DNA of 64,000 bases from Polynucleobacter sp. SHI8 (GTDB lineage: Bacteria > Pseudomonadota > Gammaproteobacteria > Burkholderiales > Burkholderiaceae), in the NCBI RefSeq assembly GCF_027944005.1, contig NZ_AP027204.1, positions 744,001 through 808,000 of the forward strand, read 5' to 3'. How positions within the stretch are numbered: position 1 is the first letter of the stretch; each line of letters opens with the position of its first letter. The translations under genes and the position numbers were made by a program. The notes beneath the pieces were generated by a model, which did not search any database, was not told where the DNA came from, and saw nothing but the letters and a program-made list of their open reading frames with translations. This document shows positions 35,754-45,396 of this stretch, piece by piece.

Positions 35754-38700
35754 ATGTTTAAACCCATACTTTATTTTGTCTTAACAAGAAGACCAATTGT
35801 GGTCTTGGGTTTATTAGCTTTTATTATTGCTGGAGTGATTGCTTTTTTAAAGCTCAACGTTGAAGCATACCCAAATCCAGCTCCAGTAATTATTGAAATT
35901 ACCGCTCAATATCCTGGCGCATCCTCCGAAGAAATGGAGCGGTATTATACTCGTCCAATGGAGATTGGGTTAGCGACAACGCCTGGAGTTGAGGTGATTC
36001 GTTCGACATCATTTGCGGGACTTTCATTTGTTCGCGTTACCTTTAATTACAGTATCGATTATTACTTTGCGCTAACGCAGGTGGCCAATGGTCTTTCGCA
36101 AAATGTGAATTTACCTAATGGTGTTCAACCCCAAATACAAGCCTCAAGCTTAGTTGGTGAAATTTTCAGATACCAATTAAAAGGTCCATCAACCTATAGT
36201 TTGACTGATTTACGTACGATTCAAGATTGGGTAGTTGTCAAACGCTTATTAACTACTCCTGGAATTGTGCAGGTGGTTACGTGGGGAGGAACTACTAAGG
36301 AGTATCACGTTGAAGTTGACCCTAAAAGACTTGAGGGTTTTGGTATTACATTCCAACAACTGATCAGTGCCATTGGTAACTCCAACTCAAACGTGGGTGG
36401 CCGAACCGTGAGTGTTGGTGATCAATCCATGAACATTCGTGGCGTAGGTTTGGTAGAAAACTTATCTGATATTGAACGCATTGTTTTAACTCAGCAAAAT
36501 GGTTTTGCGATTCGTGTAAAAGATGTTGCAACGATCTCAGAAGGATATGCGCCTCGATTAGGTGAGGCTGGAAGGGATGATCAGAAAGACGTTGTTACTG
36601 GCATTGTGATTATGAATCGAACCTTGCAAACGAACCAGGTTATTGAAAAAGCAAGAGAAGCAATTAATAAAATCAATTCAGATGGGTCTTTACCCAATGG
36701 AGTCAAAGTAGAGCCATACTACGACCGATCCAGTTTAATTGGCGTTACGACGCATACAGTTATTCATAACTTGGTTTTTGGATGCTTATTAGTTTTCATT
36801 ATCCAACTCGTATTCTTAGGGGATTTACGGAGTGCGGTGATTGTCAGTATCAATATTCCTTTTGCGCTCTTCTTCAGTATCATCATTCTGACCTTAACTG
36901 GAGAATCAGCCAATCTCCTATCCCTAGGTGCGGTAGACTTTGGCATTATTGTCGATTCGGCTGTGATTTTGGTAGAAAATATATTCCGTAACTTTCAGCA
37001 GACACCTGAAGAGCGTTCTAGAACCTTACGTAAAATGGCCTTTGGCCCCGATGGTTTGCTTACCGACCCTTCTAAAGGTTGGACTGCTAGATTAAGGTTG
37101 ATATTTTTAAGTTCGACTCAAGTTGATACATCCGTTCTGTTTTCAACGGCAATCACCATTGCTGCCTTTTTACCGCTATTCACCATGCAGGGTGTTGAGG
37201 GTCAGATTTTTGGACCAATGGCAAGGACCTATGGGTATGCATTAGCGGGCGCCTTAATAGCCACCTTTACGATTACCCCCGTGATTGCAAGTTATTTATT
37301 GCCTCGTCGTGTTAAAGAGCATGAAACGAAGATTGTTGAAGCGATTAGAGAGTTTTACACGCCCAAACTCACATGGGTGATGCAACACACTCAACAAGTT
37401 TTAATTGGTGGTATCGCCTCAATATTGGTTGGTTTGGTGATGTTGACCCAGCTTGGCAGTGAATTTCTTCCTGCCTTGGAAGAGGGTAATTTATGGATTC
37501 GTGCATCCATGCCTTCGACAATCAACCTAGAGGCAGGTACTGATAGTGTTCACAGAATGCGTGAGTTGATTAAGAGTCATCCTGAGGTTGTTACAGTTGT
37601 TTCACAACATGGTCGTCCAGATAATGGGAGTGATGCTGCAGGCTTTAATAATGTGGAGTTATTCGCCCCACTAAAACCCTTTGATGATTGGCCAAAGGGT
37701 TCCACTAAAGAAAAATTAGTGGCAAGTTTGCAAAAAGACTTTGAAAATGAATTTCCTGGTGTAACGACGAACTTCTCGCAATACATTCAAGATAACGTGC
37801 AAGAAGGTTTATCTGGAGTCAAAGGCGCTAACTCAGTAAAAGTGATTGGCCCGGATTTAGCCACCTTAGAGAGTTTGGCTAATGACGTTAAATTTGTAAT
37901 GTCGAATATTGAGGGCGTGTCAGATTTAGGTATTTTTTACATTCTTGGCCAGCCGAATTTGAATATTTCAATTGATCGTGAAAAAGCAGCACGTTATGGT
38001 TTAAACACAGGTGATGTGAATACGGTGATTCAAGCTGCTTTTGCGGGTACTGAAGTGACAAGAGTAATTGAAGGCGTTCGACAATTTGCTTTGACCGTTC
38101 GGTTGAGAGGTGAGAGTCGAGATAGTCTAGAAGATGTATCCAATTTGCGAATTGGATACACTACCTCGAGTGGTGGAGTTGCTTACATTCCTTTGAGTGA
38201 TATTGCTGACATCAGCTTGGATACAGGTGCTAGTTATATTTATCACGAAAAAAATGAGCGCTATATTCCGATTAAATTCAGTACTCGAGGTCGAGATTTA
38301 GGGAGTACTGTAGAGGAAATTCAGGAAAAAATTGGTAAAAAGATTGTTTTACCGGAGGGTTATCGCATCACTTATGCTGGAGAATTCGAAGAGTTACAAG
38401 CAGCGCAAAAACGTTTATCAATCGTTGTGCCGTTAGCCCTTCTCTTGATTCTTGCACTTTTATATGCATTGTTTAATAACTTGATGGACTGTATGTTAAC
38501 GGTTGCAGGAGTGCCTTTTGCGATGCTTGGAGGTGTTTTTGCACTTTTTATTACCGGTCAAGCAGTCAGTATTTCTGCAATTATTGGATTTATCTCATTG
38601 CTCGGCGTGTCTGTTATGAATGGTATTTTGGTGCAAACCTATTACCGAGAGTTGATTATTTCAGGTAAAAGTAAATTTGAAGCTATTTTTGAAGCCCATG

Positions 38701-38930
38701 AAACGCGGATGCGTCCATTACTGATGACTGCTTTGTCTGCAGCGATTGGTTTACTTCCTGCGGCGATTTCCAATGGTATTGGTAGTCAGGTGCAAAAGCC
38801 ATTAGCAACCGTAGTGGTTGGCGGAATGATTATTGGCCCTATCTTTTTGCTACTTGTAGTTCCAGCTATTTATCATGAAGTGTTGAAGCGTTATAACCCA
38901 AAGATGCGTCGAAAAGGACTTGGGGGGTAA
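35754..38930 (+). CDS. RND efflux pump, HME (CzcA/CusA) type
   Basis: A 1058-residue inner-membrane proton antiporter with 12 predicted helices and two large periplasmic loops. The TM4 motif AVDFGIIVDSAVILVEN near residue 397 has the two Asp of the heavy-metal-efflux signature (DFG-x-x-x-D). The C-terminal half shows the usual repeat (GFISLLGVSVMNGILVQTYY). HME pumps export divalent or monovalent metal ions, but this subgroup also includes pumps without known substrate, and no metal regulator is near. It lies 23 bases after the adaptor and is followed four bases later by the outer-membrane factor. Confidence 0.92.
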   Translation: MFKPILYFVLTRRPIVVLGLLAFIIAGVIAFLKLNVEAYPNPAPVIIEITAQYPGASSEEMERYYTRPMEIGLATTPGVEVIRSTSFAGLSFVRVTFNYSIDYYFALTQVANGLSQNVNLPNGVQPQIQASSLVGEIFRYQLKGPSTYSLTDLRTIQDWVVVKRLLTTPGIVQVVTWGGTTKEYHVEVDPKRLEGFGITFQQLISAIGNSNSNVGGRTVSVGDQSMNIRGVGLVENLSDIERIVLTQQNGFAIRVKDVATISEGYAPRLGEAGRDDQKDVVTGIVIMNRTLQTNQVIEKAREAINKINSDGSLPNGVKVEPYYDRSSLIGVTTHTVIHNLVFGCLLVFIIQLVFLGDLRSAVIVSINIPFALFFSIIILTLTGESANLLSLGAVDFGIIVDSAVILVENIFRNFQQTPEERSRTLRKMAFGPDGLLTDPSKGWTARLRLIFLSSTQVDTSVLFSTAITIAAFLPLFTMQGVEGQIFGPMARTYGYALAGALIATFTITPVIASYLLPRRVKEHETKIVEAIREFYTPKLTWVMQHTQQVLIGGIASILVGLVMLTQLGSEFLPALEEGNLWIRASMPSTINLEAGTDSVHRMRELIKSHPEVVTVVSQHGRPDNGSDAAGFNNVELFAPLKPFDDWPKGSTKEKLVASLQKDFENEFPGVTTNFSQYIQDNVQEGLSGVKGANSVKVIGPDLATLESLANDVKFVMSNIEGVSDLGIFYILGQPNLNISIDREKAARYGLNTGDVNTVIQAAFAGTEVTRVIEGVRQFALTVRLRGESRDSLEDVSNLRIGYTTSSGGVAYIPLSDIADISLDTGASYIYHEKNERYIPIKFSTRGRDLGSTVEEIQEKIGKKIVLPEGYRITYAGEFEELQAAQKRLSIVVPLALLLILALLYALFNNLMDCMLTVAGVPFAMLGGVFALFITGQAVSISAIIGFISLLGVSVMNGILVQTYYRELIISGKSKFEAIFEAHETRMRPLLMTALSAAIGLLPAAISNGIGSQVQKPLATVVVGGMIIGPIFLLLVVPAIYHEVLKRYNPKMRRKGLGG

Positions 38931-38934
38931 TGAG

Positions 38935-40380
38935 ATGATCGTGAAGTTTAACCTCAAAGCCATAGCACTCGTAATGAGTAGTATGACTTTGATCTCTTGC
39001 TCAGTTGGCCCAGACTTTAAAAAGCCTGAAATGAATCCCCCCGCGAGCTTTACGCGTGAGGGCAATTTAGGGATAAATACATTACCCAATCAAACATCTA
39101 TTGATCGGTCGTGGTGGAAGGCTTATGGCTCAGAAGAAATCAATTCTTTAGTCGATCTTGCCTTGAAAAACAATCCCGATATTGAAAGTGGGATGGCTAA
39201 TTTACGTGTGGCACAAGCTAATGTGCGTGCACAACAAGGATTGTTCTTTCCATCAATTGGCGCTGGGTATTCTTTAACTCGTCAAAATGTAGGACCTGTT
39301 TTGCAATCTAGTGTGAATTCAGGAGCGCAAATTTATAATTTAAATACGGCAGGATTGTCGGTTGGTTTTGTGCCTGATATTTTCGGTGGGAACCGACGTC
39401 AGGTTGAGTCTCTGAAAGCTTTGGGTAATGCACAATCTTATCAATTAGAAGCATTGCGTACAACGATTGCAAATAACGTTGTGGCAACTGCTATTCAAGA
39501 AGCAACCTTGCGTGAGCAAGTCAAGGCTGTGAGAGAATTAGCTAAAGCAAGTCAGCTTCAGCTAGAACACGCAAGACGTCTGCGCGCTGCAGGGTATTCG
39601 AGTAGTGTCGATTTAGCTGTACAAGAGTCCTTATATGCTCAGGCTGTTTCTCAAGTTCCTGTTCTTGAAAAAGCCCGTGAGCAGTCCTTAAATTTATTAG
39701 CTGTTTTATGTGGCAAGATGCCTAATGAAAAATTGCTTTTACCAAGTATTGATTCCATTAAGCTGCCTAATCCATTGCCCTCATCGATCCCTTCACAGTT
39801 TGTAGAACAACGACCTGACATCAGAATAGCTGGGGAGTATGTAAGAGCTGCAAATGCGCAAATTGGCGTAGCAGTTGCTAATATGCTGCCGCAGATATCC
39901 TTAACTGGAAATATAGGTAATGTGGCAACATTGTTTGGTGACTTATCAGACAGTGCTAATTCGGTATGGAGTATTACAGGGGGTATTACACAGCCGATTT
40001 TTCAGGGTGGCACATTATTTGCCAGAAAAAGAGCTGCTGAGGCTGGTTTAGATGCTGCGATTGGTCAATATAAAAGTACCGTACTAAGTGCCTTCCAAAA
40101 CGTTGCTGATACTTTATATGCGATCGAAGCCGATGGAAAGTACTATAAAACTGCGCGTGAAAATGAGGCTGCAAATAAAGTAATTTATGATCAATCTGAT
40201 CGACAACTCAAAGCAGGATATATATCAGAAGCTGCCGCGTTACTGACGCAACAAACTTACCTTCAAGCCCGGATTAATAGTTTGCAAGCCTATGCTATTT
40301 ATCTAGGTGATACTACTTCCTTGTATCAATCCCTAGGTGGTGGTTGGTCTGCAGAAACTGCCACAATCTACAAGCAATAA
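38935..40380 (+). CDS. NodT-family outer-membrane efflux lipoprotein
   Basis: A 481-residue TolC-like channel subunit. The start at 38935 follows a G-rich ribosome site and opens a lipoprotein signal with lipobox LISC near residue 22, then SVGPDFKKPEMNPP, the common start of this family. Two repeats with long coiled helices (VAQANVRAQQGLFFPSIGAGY and QIGVAVANMLPQISLTGNIG) build half of the trimeric barrel. It completes the tripartite pump with the two preceding genes. A TTG five codons earlier is possible but less likely. Confidence 0.9.
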   Translation: MIVKFNLKAIALVMSSMTLISCSVGPDFKKPEMNPPASFTREGNLGINTLPNQTSIDRSWWKAYGSEEINSLVDLALKNNPDIESGMANLRVAQANVRAQQGLFFPSIGAGYSLTRQNVGPVLQSSVNSGAQIYNLNTAGLSVGFVPDIFGGNRRQVESLKALGNAQSYQLEALRTTIANNVVATAIQEATLREQVKAVRELAKASQLQLEHARRLRAAGYSSSVDLAVQESLYAQAVSQVPVLEKAREQSLNLLAVLCGKMPNEKLLLPSIDSIKLPNPLPSSIPSQFVEQRPDIRIAGEYVRAANAQIGVAVANMLPQISLTGNIGNVATLFGDLSDSANSVWSITGGITQPIFQGGTLFARKRAAEAGLDAAIGQYKSTVLSAFQNVADTLYAIEADGKYYKTARENEAANKVIYDQSDRQLKAGYISEAAALLTQQTYLQARINSLQAYAIYLGDTTSLYQSLGGGWSAETATIYKQ

Positions 40381-40381
40381 A

Positions 40382-41611
40382 TCATTTATTTATGATTTGA
40401 CGATACAAGATATCTTTGGCGTCATTTTTTTCTGCTGGTAAATTCAGTAAATGGCAGAGTAGAGGATAGATCTCGATATTTTCAAAGACATCTAATTGAG
40501 TGCGTTTGATGCGGTAGCCTGAAGCGATAAAAATCCCATGCATATCCTTTAATTCTGGGTCAAATCCATGCTGACCTGGAATCGTGAACGGCAGATTACT
40601 ATCTACCATGGCATATCCAAGGTTAGCTAGGCAGACAATATCTGGAATTCTTTTATGGGTGCCAAAATGATAATTACTGGGAATATTATTTTTTTGCCAG
40701 CATTGTATGTTTTTATTCTGGTTAAGGGCATTGAGAACAGGAAGTGGTTTTTCACCATTTAGATTGATGCCTGCCAGTGGTCCTTGCCATTCAATACTTG
40801 GTTTATCAAATGAGGTTAAAAGGCTTTTTAATTGAATCCTTTGATTGGAGGGAACCTCTACCATACCGTGGTCTGAAACAATGAGGATAGTGGTTGTTGG
40901 CAAAAGATGGAGGCGGTCTAATCCTTGAATTAAGTTTTCAATTGCGTGATCAATTTCATGAACCGCGCGTTTGACTTCATTACTTTTTGGACCATATCTG
41001 TGACCCATCGAGTCTACATCCTCAAAATATAGTGTTGCAAAATCTGCGCGGCGATCATTGGGGCGATTAAGCCAATCTAGTAAGGTCTTGACCCTCTCAG
41101 GAGGTAACATGTTTTTATCATAGACCAACCAATCATTAGGTTGGACTCCTTTGATTTTTGCTTCAGATCCTGGCCAAAATAAGGTGGAAGTGATAAGACC
41201 GTTTTTCTGAGCAGTAACCCAAACCGGAGTACCATCCTCCCACCAAGCGGAATTAGCTACAGCTGACTTAGATGAAAGACGAAATGGTTCAGGTATTTGA
41301 GGATCTTTCATGGAGTTATTGACGATGCCATGATGGTCCGGATATAGGCCAGTGACGATGCTGTAGTGATTAGGGAAAGTATAGCTTGGAAAAACAGGTT
41401 GAATACCTTTTGATGAAGTTCCCTGTTGAGCAAGTTGATAGAGAGTTGGAGAAGATTCTTGTTGCAAATACTCTGGTTTAAATCCGTCTATCGAAATGAG
41501 TAGGGTGAGTGGTTTTGGATCTTTACTGGTCTGAATCGTAGGCGCAATGCCAGTCGTGCAAGCGCTAATGATAAAGGCCAAAAATAGGCAGAAAGATAGT
41601 TTTTTAAGCAT
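40382..41611 (-). CDS. Ectonucleotide pyrophosphatase/phosphodiesterase family lipoprotein
   Basis: A 409-residue alkaline phosphatase-superfamily enzyme. The lipobox IISAC near residue 18 makes it a lipoprotein. Metal and nucleophile sites are visible: LLISIDGFKPEYL near 38, the nucleophile Thr in FPSYTFPNHYSIVTG near 72, YFEDVDSMGHRYGP near 198 and VSDHGMVEV near 246. The last metal His lies in PGQHGFDPE near 351. NPP enzymes hydrolyse nucleotide pyrophosphates or phosphodiesters in the periplasm. The frame is open 19 codons upstream, but the ATG at 41611 gives the proper signal. It converges on the efflux operon. Confidence 0.87.
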   Translation of the reverse strand: MLKKLSFCLFLAFIISACTTGIAPTIQTSKDPKPLTLLISIDGFKPEYLQQESSPTLYQLAQQGTSSKGIQPVFPSYTFPNHYSIVTGLYPDHHGIVNNSMKDPQIPEPFRLSSKSAVANSAWWEDGTPVWVTAQKNGLITSTLFWPGSEAKIKGVQPNDWLVYDKNMLPPERVKTLLDWLNRPNDRRADFATLYFEDVDSMGHRYGPKSNEVKRAVHEIDHAIENLIQGLDRLHLLPTTTILIVSDHGMVEVPSNQRIQLKSLLTSFDKPSIEWQGPLAGINLNGEKPLPVLNALNQNKNIQCWQKNNIPSNYHFGTHKRIPDIVCLANLGYAMVDSNLPFTIPGQHGFDPELKDMHGIFIASGYRIKRTQLDVFENIEIYPLLCHLLNLPAEKNDAKDILYRQIINK

Positions 41612-41822
41612 ATGGTTATTTTGACACATCCATTTGATAGAAGAGTCGTCATATTCCTTCGATAACATCCATTATGTTTATATCAACTAATTTCGCTATA
41701 CATGAATTTGTCATTAAAAATTCTTTTACATTTATAAAATCTAGATAGTATTTTTGTTACAAAAAGATTAAAATTTCGTCTTAAACAATTTATATTTTAT
41801 TTTTAAAGGTAAATTAAGAACA

Positions 41823-43361
41823 GTGTCTATCGAAACCGAACTCAAACTCAGCTTTAACGCAAAAGAATTACCCCTTCTTCTGGAACATCCTTTACTACAA
41901 ACTACTGGAAAGAGGCAAAAGCTTTACAACATCTATTACGATACGAACGAGTTAACTTTAATGCGTCAGGGTATTGCAGTTAGGGAACGTAAGATTCTCA
42001 GAAAACTGTTGTTAACTTTAAAAATAAATCATACCAATACCGGCGGTCTATCACAGCGTTCAGAATGGGAGGCTCCAACTGTTCAAGGACAGTTCGATTT
42101 TCAGACTTTAGTGGATGATCCAGTCATTGCGCAAAAAATGACTTTATTATCGCCTCAGCTAATTCCTATTTTTACAACGGACTTTATAAGACGTTCTTGG
42201 GAAGTTTTGTTCCGTGGTGCCAAAATTGAAATTGCAGTTGATCAAGGAACGATTGTCACAAGGCGTGATGGTCAGCTATATGAAGAAGCAATCAGTGAAG
42301 TTGAACTTGAGCTTAAAGAGGGAAGTCCAGTTACGTTGTTTAGCTTGGCGAGAGTTTTAAGTCGTAGAGTTCGTTTGCACCCCAGTGATGATTCTAAAGC
42401 TGCTAGGGGTTATAAACTCTTTCAAGATATTCAGCCAAGTCCCCTCAAGCCACCTTCGCTTGAAATTAATCCCAAGTCATCGCCTCTAGAAACTTTTGAG
42501 CGCGTTTGTTTAGAGTGTTTGAGTCATCTGCAAATTAATGATGTAGGTATTGTTAGGGACGATGATGATGAATATATTCATCAAGCACGTGTAGCCATGC
42601 GTAGAATTCGTTCAGCGATTAAATTGTTCTCGCCAGTATTGCCAATGAGTTTTGTCAATCAATGGAATGGGGTTTGGCGAGATTTAGCCAACGAATTGGG
42701 TGATGCACGTAATTGGGATGTGTTTTGCAGTGAACTCTTGCCACATTTAAAAGAAGCCTTTCCAAATAATCAAGAGATTGAATCTTTAGAAAAATTTGCT
42801 TCCCAACAGCGCGCTAAAGCACATACATATGCTGTGGCCAGCTTTAGCAGTCGTGCTTATTCCGTTAAGTTAATTTCTTTTGCCGAAGCGGTCATGAGTT
42901 TGGATACCCATCCAGAAGTTAAGAATCGTCAAAAAATGATTTTAGAAAGTCAAAGTACAACCGAGCCAATTGTTGAAGAAGATACACAACAGTTTGCGAC
43001 TCGACTTTTAAGGCGCAAGCATCGTCGTTTTATGAGGGAAGTATTAGTACCTAATCGTAATTTAGAGCAAAGTCATCAATTGCGCCTCGATCTGAAAAAA
43101 CTACGTTATTCATTTGATTTTTTTATGGAGCTTTATCCAAGAAAAAGGATTTCACGTTACATGAAGTCCTTAGCTCGAGCTCAGGAATTGCTTGGGAAAA
43201 TGAATGATCTAGCGACAGCAGAAGCGTTATTAGCCCAGCGTAATTTGGACCACGTGGATATCGCTCAGGCGTGGGTCATTGGCCGTCAAAGCGGTTATTT
43301 GTCTATGATGCCAAAAGTTCTTTCTGGCCTGACTGATTTAAAAGCCCCCTGGAAAGCCTAA
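41823..43361 (+). CDS. CYTH and CHAD domain protein (inorganic polyphosphate/triphosphate binding)
   Basis: A 512-residue two-domain protein with a GTG start. The CYTH domain (about 1-200) begins with ETELKL (the E-x-E-x-K motif) and contains NIYYDTNELTLMRQGIAVR and EVELELKEG. The CHAD domain (about 225-500) begins YIHQARVAMRRIRSAIKLF and contains DARNWDVF and the basic helical repeats with conserved His/Arg. CYTH enzymes hydrolyse triphosphate; CHAD binds polyphosphate. The arrangement is that of the bacterial YgiF-like triphosphatases. It is monocistronic and precedes the sox genes. Confidence 0.92.
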   Translation: MSIETELKLSFNAKELPLLLEHPLLQTTGKRQKLYNIYYDTNELTLMRQGIAVRERKILRKLLLTLKINHTNTGGLSQRSEWEAPTVQGQFDFQTLVDDPVIAQKMTLLSPQLIPIFTTDFIRRSWEVLFRGAKIEIAVDQGTIVTRRDGQLYEEAISEVELELKEGSPVTLFSLARVLSRRVRLHPSDDSKAARGYKLFQDIQPSPLKPPSLEINPKSSPLETFERVCLECLSHLQINDVGIVRDDDDEYIHQARVAMRRIRSAIKLFSPVLPMSFVNQWNGVWRDLANELGDARNWDVFCSELLPHLKEAFPNNQEIESLEKFASQQRAKAHTYAVASFSSRAYSVKLISFAEAVMSLDTHPEVKNRQKMILESQSTTEPIVEEDTQQFATRLLRRKHRRFMREVLVPNRNLEQSHQLRLDLKKLRYSFDFFMELYPRKRISRYMKSLARAQELLGKMNDLATAEALLAQRNLDHVDIAQAWVIGRQSGYLSMMPKVLSGLTDLKAPWKA

Positions 43362-43414
43362 AAGATATTTTTTTCTAGTAGTGGCACAATAAGCTAATCT
43401 ATTGGGATTAGCTG

Positions 43415-43828
43415 ATGAGCCTTCGGACATACTACATAAAATACTTACTGTTAGGGTTTTTGTTGAACTGCAGCATAACGCATGCTCAAACCATCTACGC
43501 TGATAGAGTAGGGCGTGGTTTTGAGATTATTTACAACAGGAACTTAGGAAATTGCGTCACCTGTCATCAAATTGATAAGTCTGCTTCAAATCCTGTAATT
43601 TCTCTTGAAAAGCAAGGCAATTTCGGTCCAGATTTAAGTAAAGTAGGTAGTAAATATAACCAAGCACTAATGACTCAGTGGGTGACTGATGCAAGAAAAA
43701 TTCGTCCGCAGACATTCATGCCGCCTTATGGTAGTCTAGAGGATATTACAATACCGAATCAAGCAAATACACTCTTGACTCAAGAACAAATTGCTTTGGT
43801 TGTTGAGGCATTATTAACCCTAAAATGA
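43415..43828 (+). CDS. soxX: Sulfur-oxidizing protein SoxX, c-type cytochrome
   Basis: A 137-residue monohaem cytochrome c with a signal peptide ending near THAQ (residue 25). The haem site CVTCH is near residue 48, and the distal Met is in TFMPPYGSL near 101, as in SoxX. With SoxA it forms the periplasmic SoxXA that attaches thiosulfate to SoxY. It is followed after four bases by soxY. Note that the operon continues soxY-soxZ-soxA and then ends. Confidence 0.9.
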   Translation: MSLRTYYIKYLLLGFLLNCSITHAQTIYADRVGRGFEIIYNRNLGNCVTCHQIDKSASNPVISLEKQGNFGPDLSKVGSKYNQALMTQWVTDARKIRPQTFMPPYGSLEDITIPNQANTLLTQEQIALVVEALLTLK

Positions 43829-43832
43829 ACCC

Positions 43833-44282
43833 ATGAAGTCAGTTCAATACCGCAAACGAACGATTCTAAAAGGGATTAGTTTATCTTTGACTGTTCCATA
43901 TTTTGGCCTAGCTTTGGCAAGTGAGAGTGAGGCGCAATACGAGCAAAAAGAATTGGTAAAACGCTATCAAAAAAGTGATGGCATCAAAATAGATATGCCA
44001 CCATTAGCGGATACTGGGAACTCAATTCCGATGGGGATTGTTTTTAAAGCCCCAGCCCCCCAAAAAATACAGTCATTTGAGATTGTTGCTCCAGAAAATC
44101 CCAATCCGATGGTCTTGAAAGTTTCCCTGCCGAAATCTCAAGTAAACTACCAATTTGCAACTCGGATTCGTTTAGCGCTCAGCCAAGATGTTTGGGTCAT
44201 TGCAACTTTGGAAGATGGCTCGAAAATGGCTCAATCCTTGCATTGTGTTGTTACTTTAAATGCGTGTTTTGACGCAACCTAA
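43833..44282 (+). CDS. soxY: SoxY-like sulfur carrier with altered C-terminal arm
   Basis: A 149-residue SoxY homologue. A twin-arginine-like leader (RKRTILKGISLSL) directs export. The immunoglobulin-like core contains IPMGIVFKAPAPQKIQSFEI near residue 65 and FATRIRLALSQDVWVIATLEDG near 110. In ordinary SoxY the protein ends in GGCGG, whose Cys carries the sulfur chain. Here the end is VVTLNACFDAT: the Cys (44265-44267) remains but the flanking Gly are gone and three residues follow. No frame in this stretch encodes GGCGG. Whether it still acts as carrier is uncertain. It lies in the proper place between soxX and soxZ. Confidence 0.85.
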   Translation: MKSVQYRKRTILKGISLSLTVPYFGLALASESEAQYEQKELVKRYQKSDGIKIDMPPLADTGNSIPMGIVFKAPAPQKIQSFEIVAPENPNPMVLKVSLPKSQVNYQFATRIRLALSQDVWVIATLEDGSKMAQSLHCVVTLNACFDAT

Positions 44283-44284
44283 AT

Positions 44285-44626
44285 ATGGCAACTCTCAATC
44301 AACATCCGATTCGTTTAAACATTATTGGTACTCCAATTGTTGGCCAAGTGGTCGAAATCAGAGTGTTAATTGCTCACCCGATGGAAACTGGTTACCGACT
44401 TGGTGGTGATGGGAATGAACGCATCCCCAAAAATATCATTGACAGTATTATCATTAAGTTCAATCAAGAACCCATCATGATTGCAAAACTCGGAACAGGG
44501 ATTGCGGCAAATCCTTTAATGAGTGTCTTTATGGAAGTGCCAGCAAAAGGTGGCATGGTTTCTGTAGAGTGGTTGGATGATCAAGGCGCTCAGGGACGAG
44601 CTGAAAAAATGCTCGTAGTGGCATGA
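44285..44626 (+). CDS. soxZ: Sulfur-oxidizing protein SoxZ
   Basis: A 113-residue SoxZ: the N-terminal GQVVEIRVLIAHPMETGYR and the block FMEVPAKGGMVSVEWLDDQG are the family pattern. SoxZ is the scaffold partner of SoxY in the periplasm; it has no signal peptide and is co-exported with SoxY. It starts two bases after soxY and overlaps soxA by four bases. Confidence 0.92.
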   Translation: MATLNQHPIRLNIIGTPIVGQVVEIRVLIAHPMETGYRLGGDGNERIPKNIIDSIIIKFNQEPIMIAKLGTGIAANPLMSVFMEVPAKGGMVSVEWLDDQGAQGRAEKMLVVA

Positions 44627-45390
44627 AGTTATTTGCAATCTTTGTCTCTTGTAGTTTTTTTTGTATTACTCTTCAATCTCAGGCACAACCATCCCGTCAA
44701 TCTGGTAATACTTTTTTAAGCCCAGACATGCTGCGACAGCAACATGATGCAAGCTTAAGTCCCATTTCATTATGGTTAGATCAGGGGCAAGAGGTATGGA
44801 AATCGCAGTGTCAAGAGTGTCATCAGTCTGTATCTGAAACAGCAAAAGCTGTTGTACAGTTTCCTACTTGGAAAAGTTCCTCACCGACATCAGGTAAGCT
44901 TATTAACTTAGAAGACCAAATTGCAGAATGTTGGTCTAAAAAAAGTGATAAAGCCATATCGAGTGACGCGTCTGAAGTGTTAACGATGTCCGTATTTTTA
45001 TCAGATGCTGCCAAGGGAATGTCAATCCAGGTGCGTGAACCACAAGACCCAATGATAAAAAAACATTGGCAAGAGCAAATGAATCTAGCCGCGCAGATTT
45101 ATGTCCGTCGTCAGGGGCGCTTAAATTTATCTTGCACTCAGTGCCATGATCAACAGATTGGTAAAAATTTACGATCCGATGTAGTGAGTCCAGCCTTTTT
45201 AACGGGATTTCCTATCTACCGTTTTTCATGGCAAACGATGGGTAATCTAGATCGTCGTCTTCGGGCATGTTATTCAGGTGTTCAAGCGAGTGTTCCAGCA
45301 GCCCAAAGCCCTGAACTTCGCGCACTTGAACTCTTTTTGAAAAAACGTTCTGAAGGAATGCCGTGGGATGGACCATCACTCAGAAGATAG
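44623..45390 (+). CDS. soxA: Sulfur-oxidizing protein SoxA, dihaem cytochrome c
   Basis: A 255-residue protein with a signal peptide (cleaved near SQAQ, residue 22). Two haem sites are present: CQECH near residue 63 and CTQCH near 172, so this is the dihaem form. The catalytic Cys ligand expected to be persulfidated lies in RRLRACYSG near 218. It pairs with SoxX. This is the last gene of the sox run; soxB, needed for thiosulfate hydrolysis, does not follow, and a terminator separates it from the convergent oxidoreductase gene. Confidence 0.9.
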   Translation: MKLFAIFVSCSFFCITLQSQAQPSRQSGNTFLSPDMLRQQHDASLSPISLWLDQGQEVWKSQCQECHQSVSETAKAVVQFPTWKSSSPTSGKLINLEDQIAECWSKKSDKAISSDASEVLTMSVFLSDAAKGMSIQVREPQDPMIKKHWQEQMNLAAQIYVRRQGRLNLSCTQCHDQQIGKNLRSDVVSPAFLTGFPIYRFSWQTMGNLDRRLRACYSGVQASVPAAQSPELRALELFLKKRSEGMPWDGPSLRR

Positions 45391-45396
45391 AAGATA

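Noticed and set aside
40379..40398. AAATCAT/ATGATTT hairpin between the efflux operon and the phosphodiesterase gene
   Set aside because: A seven-base AT-rich stem is expected often in such DNA; it was not strong enough as a terminator.
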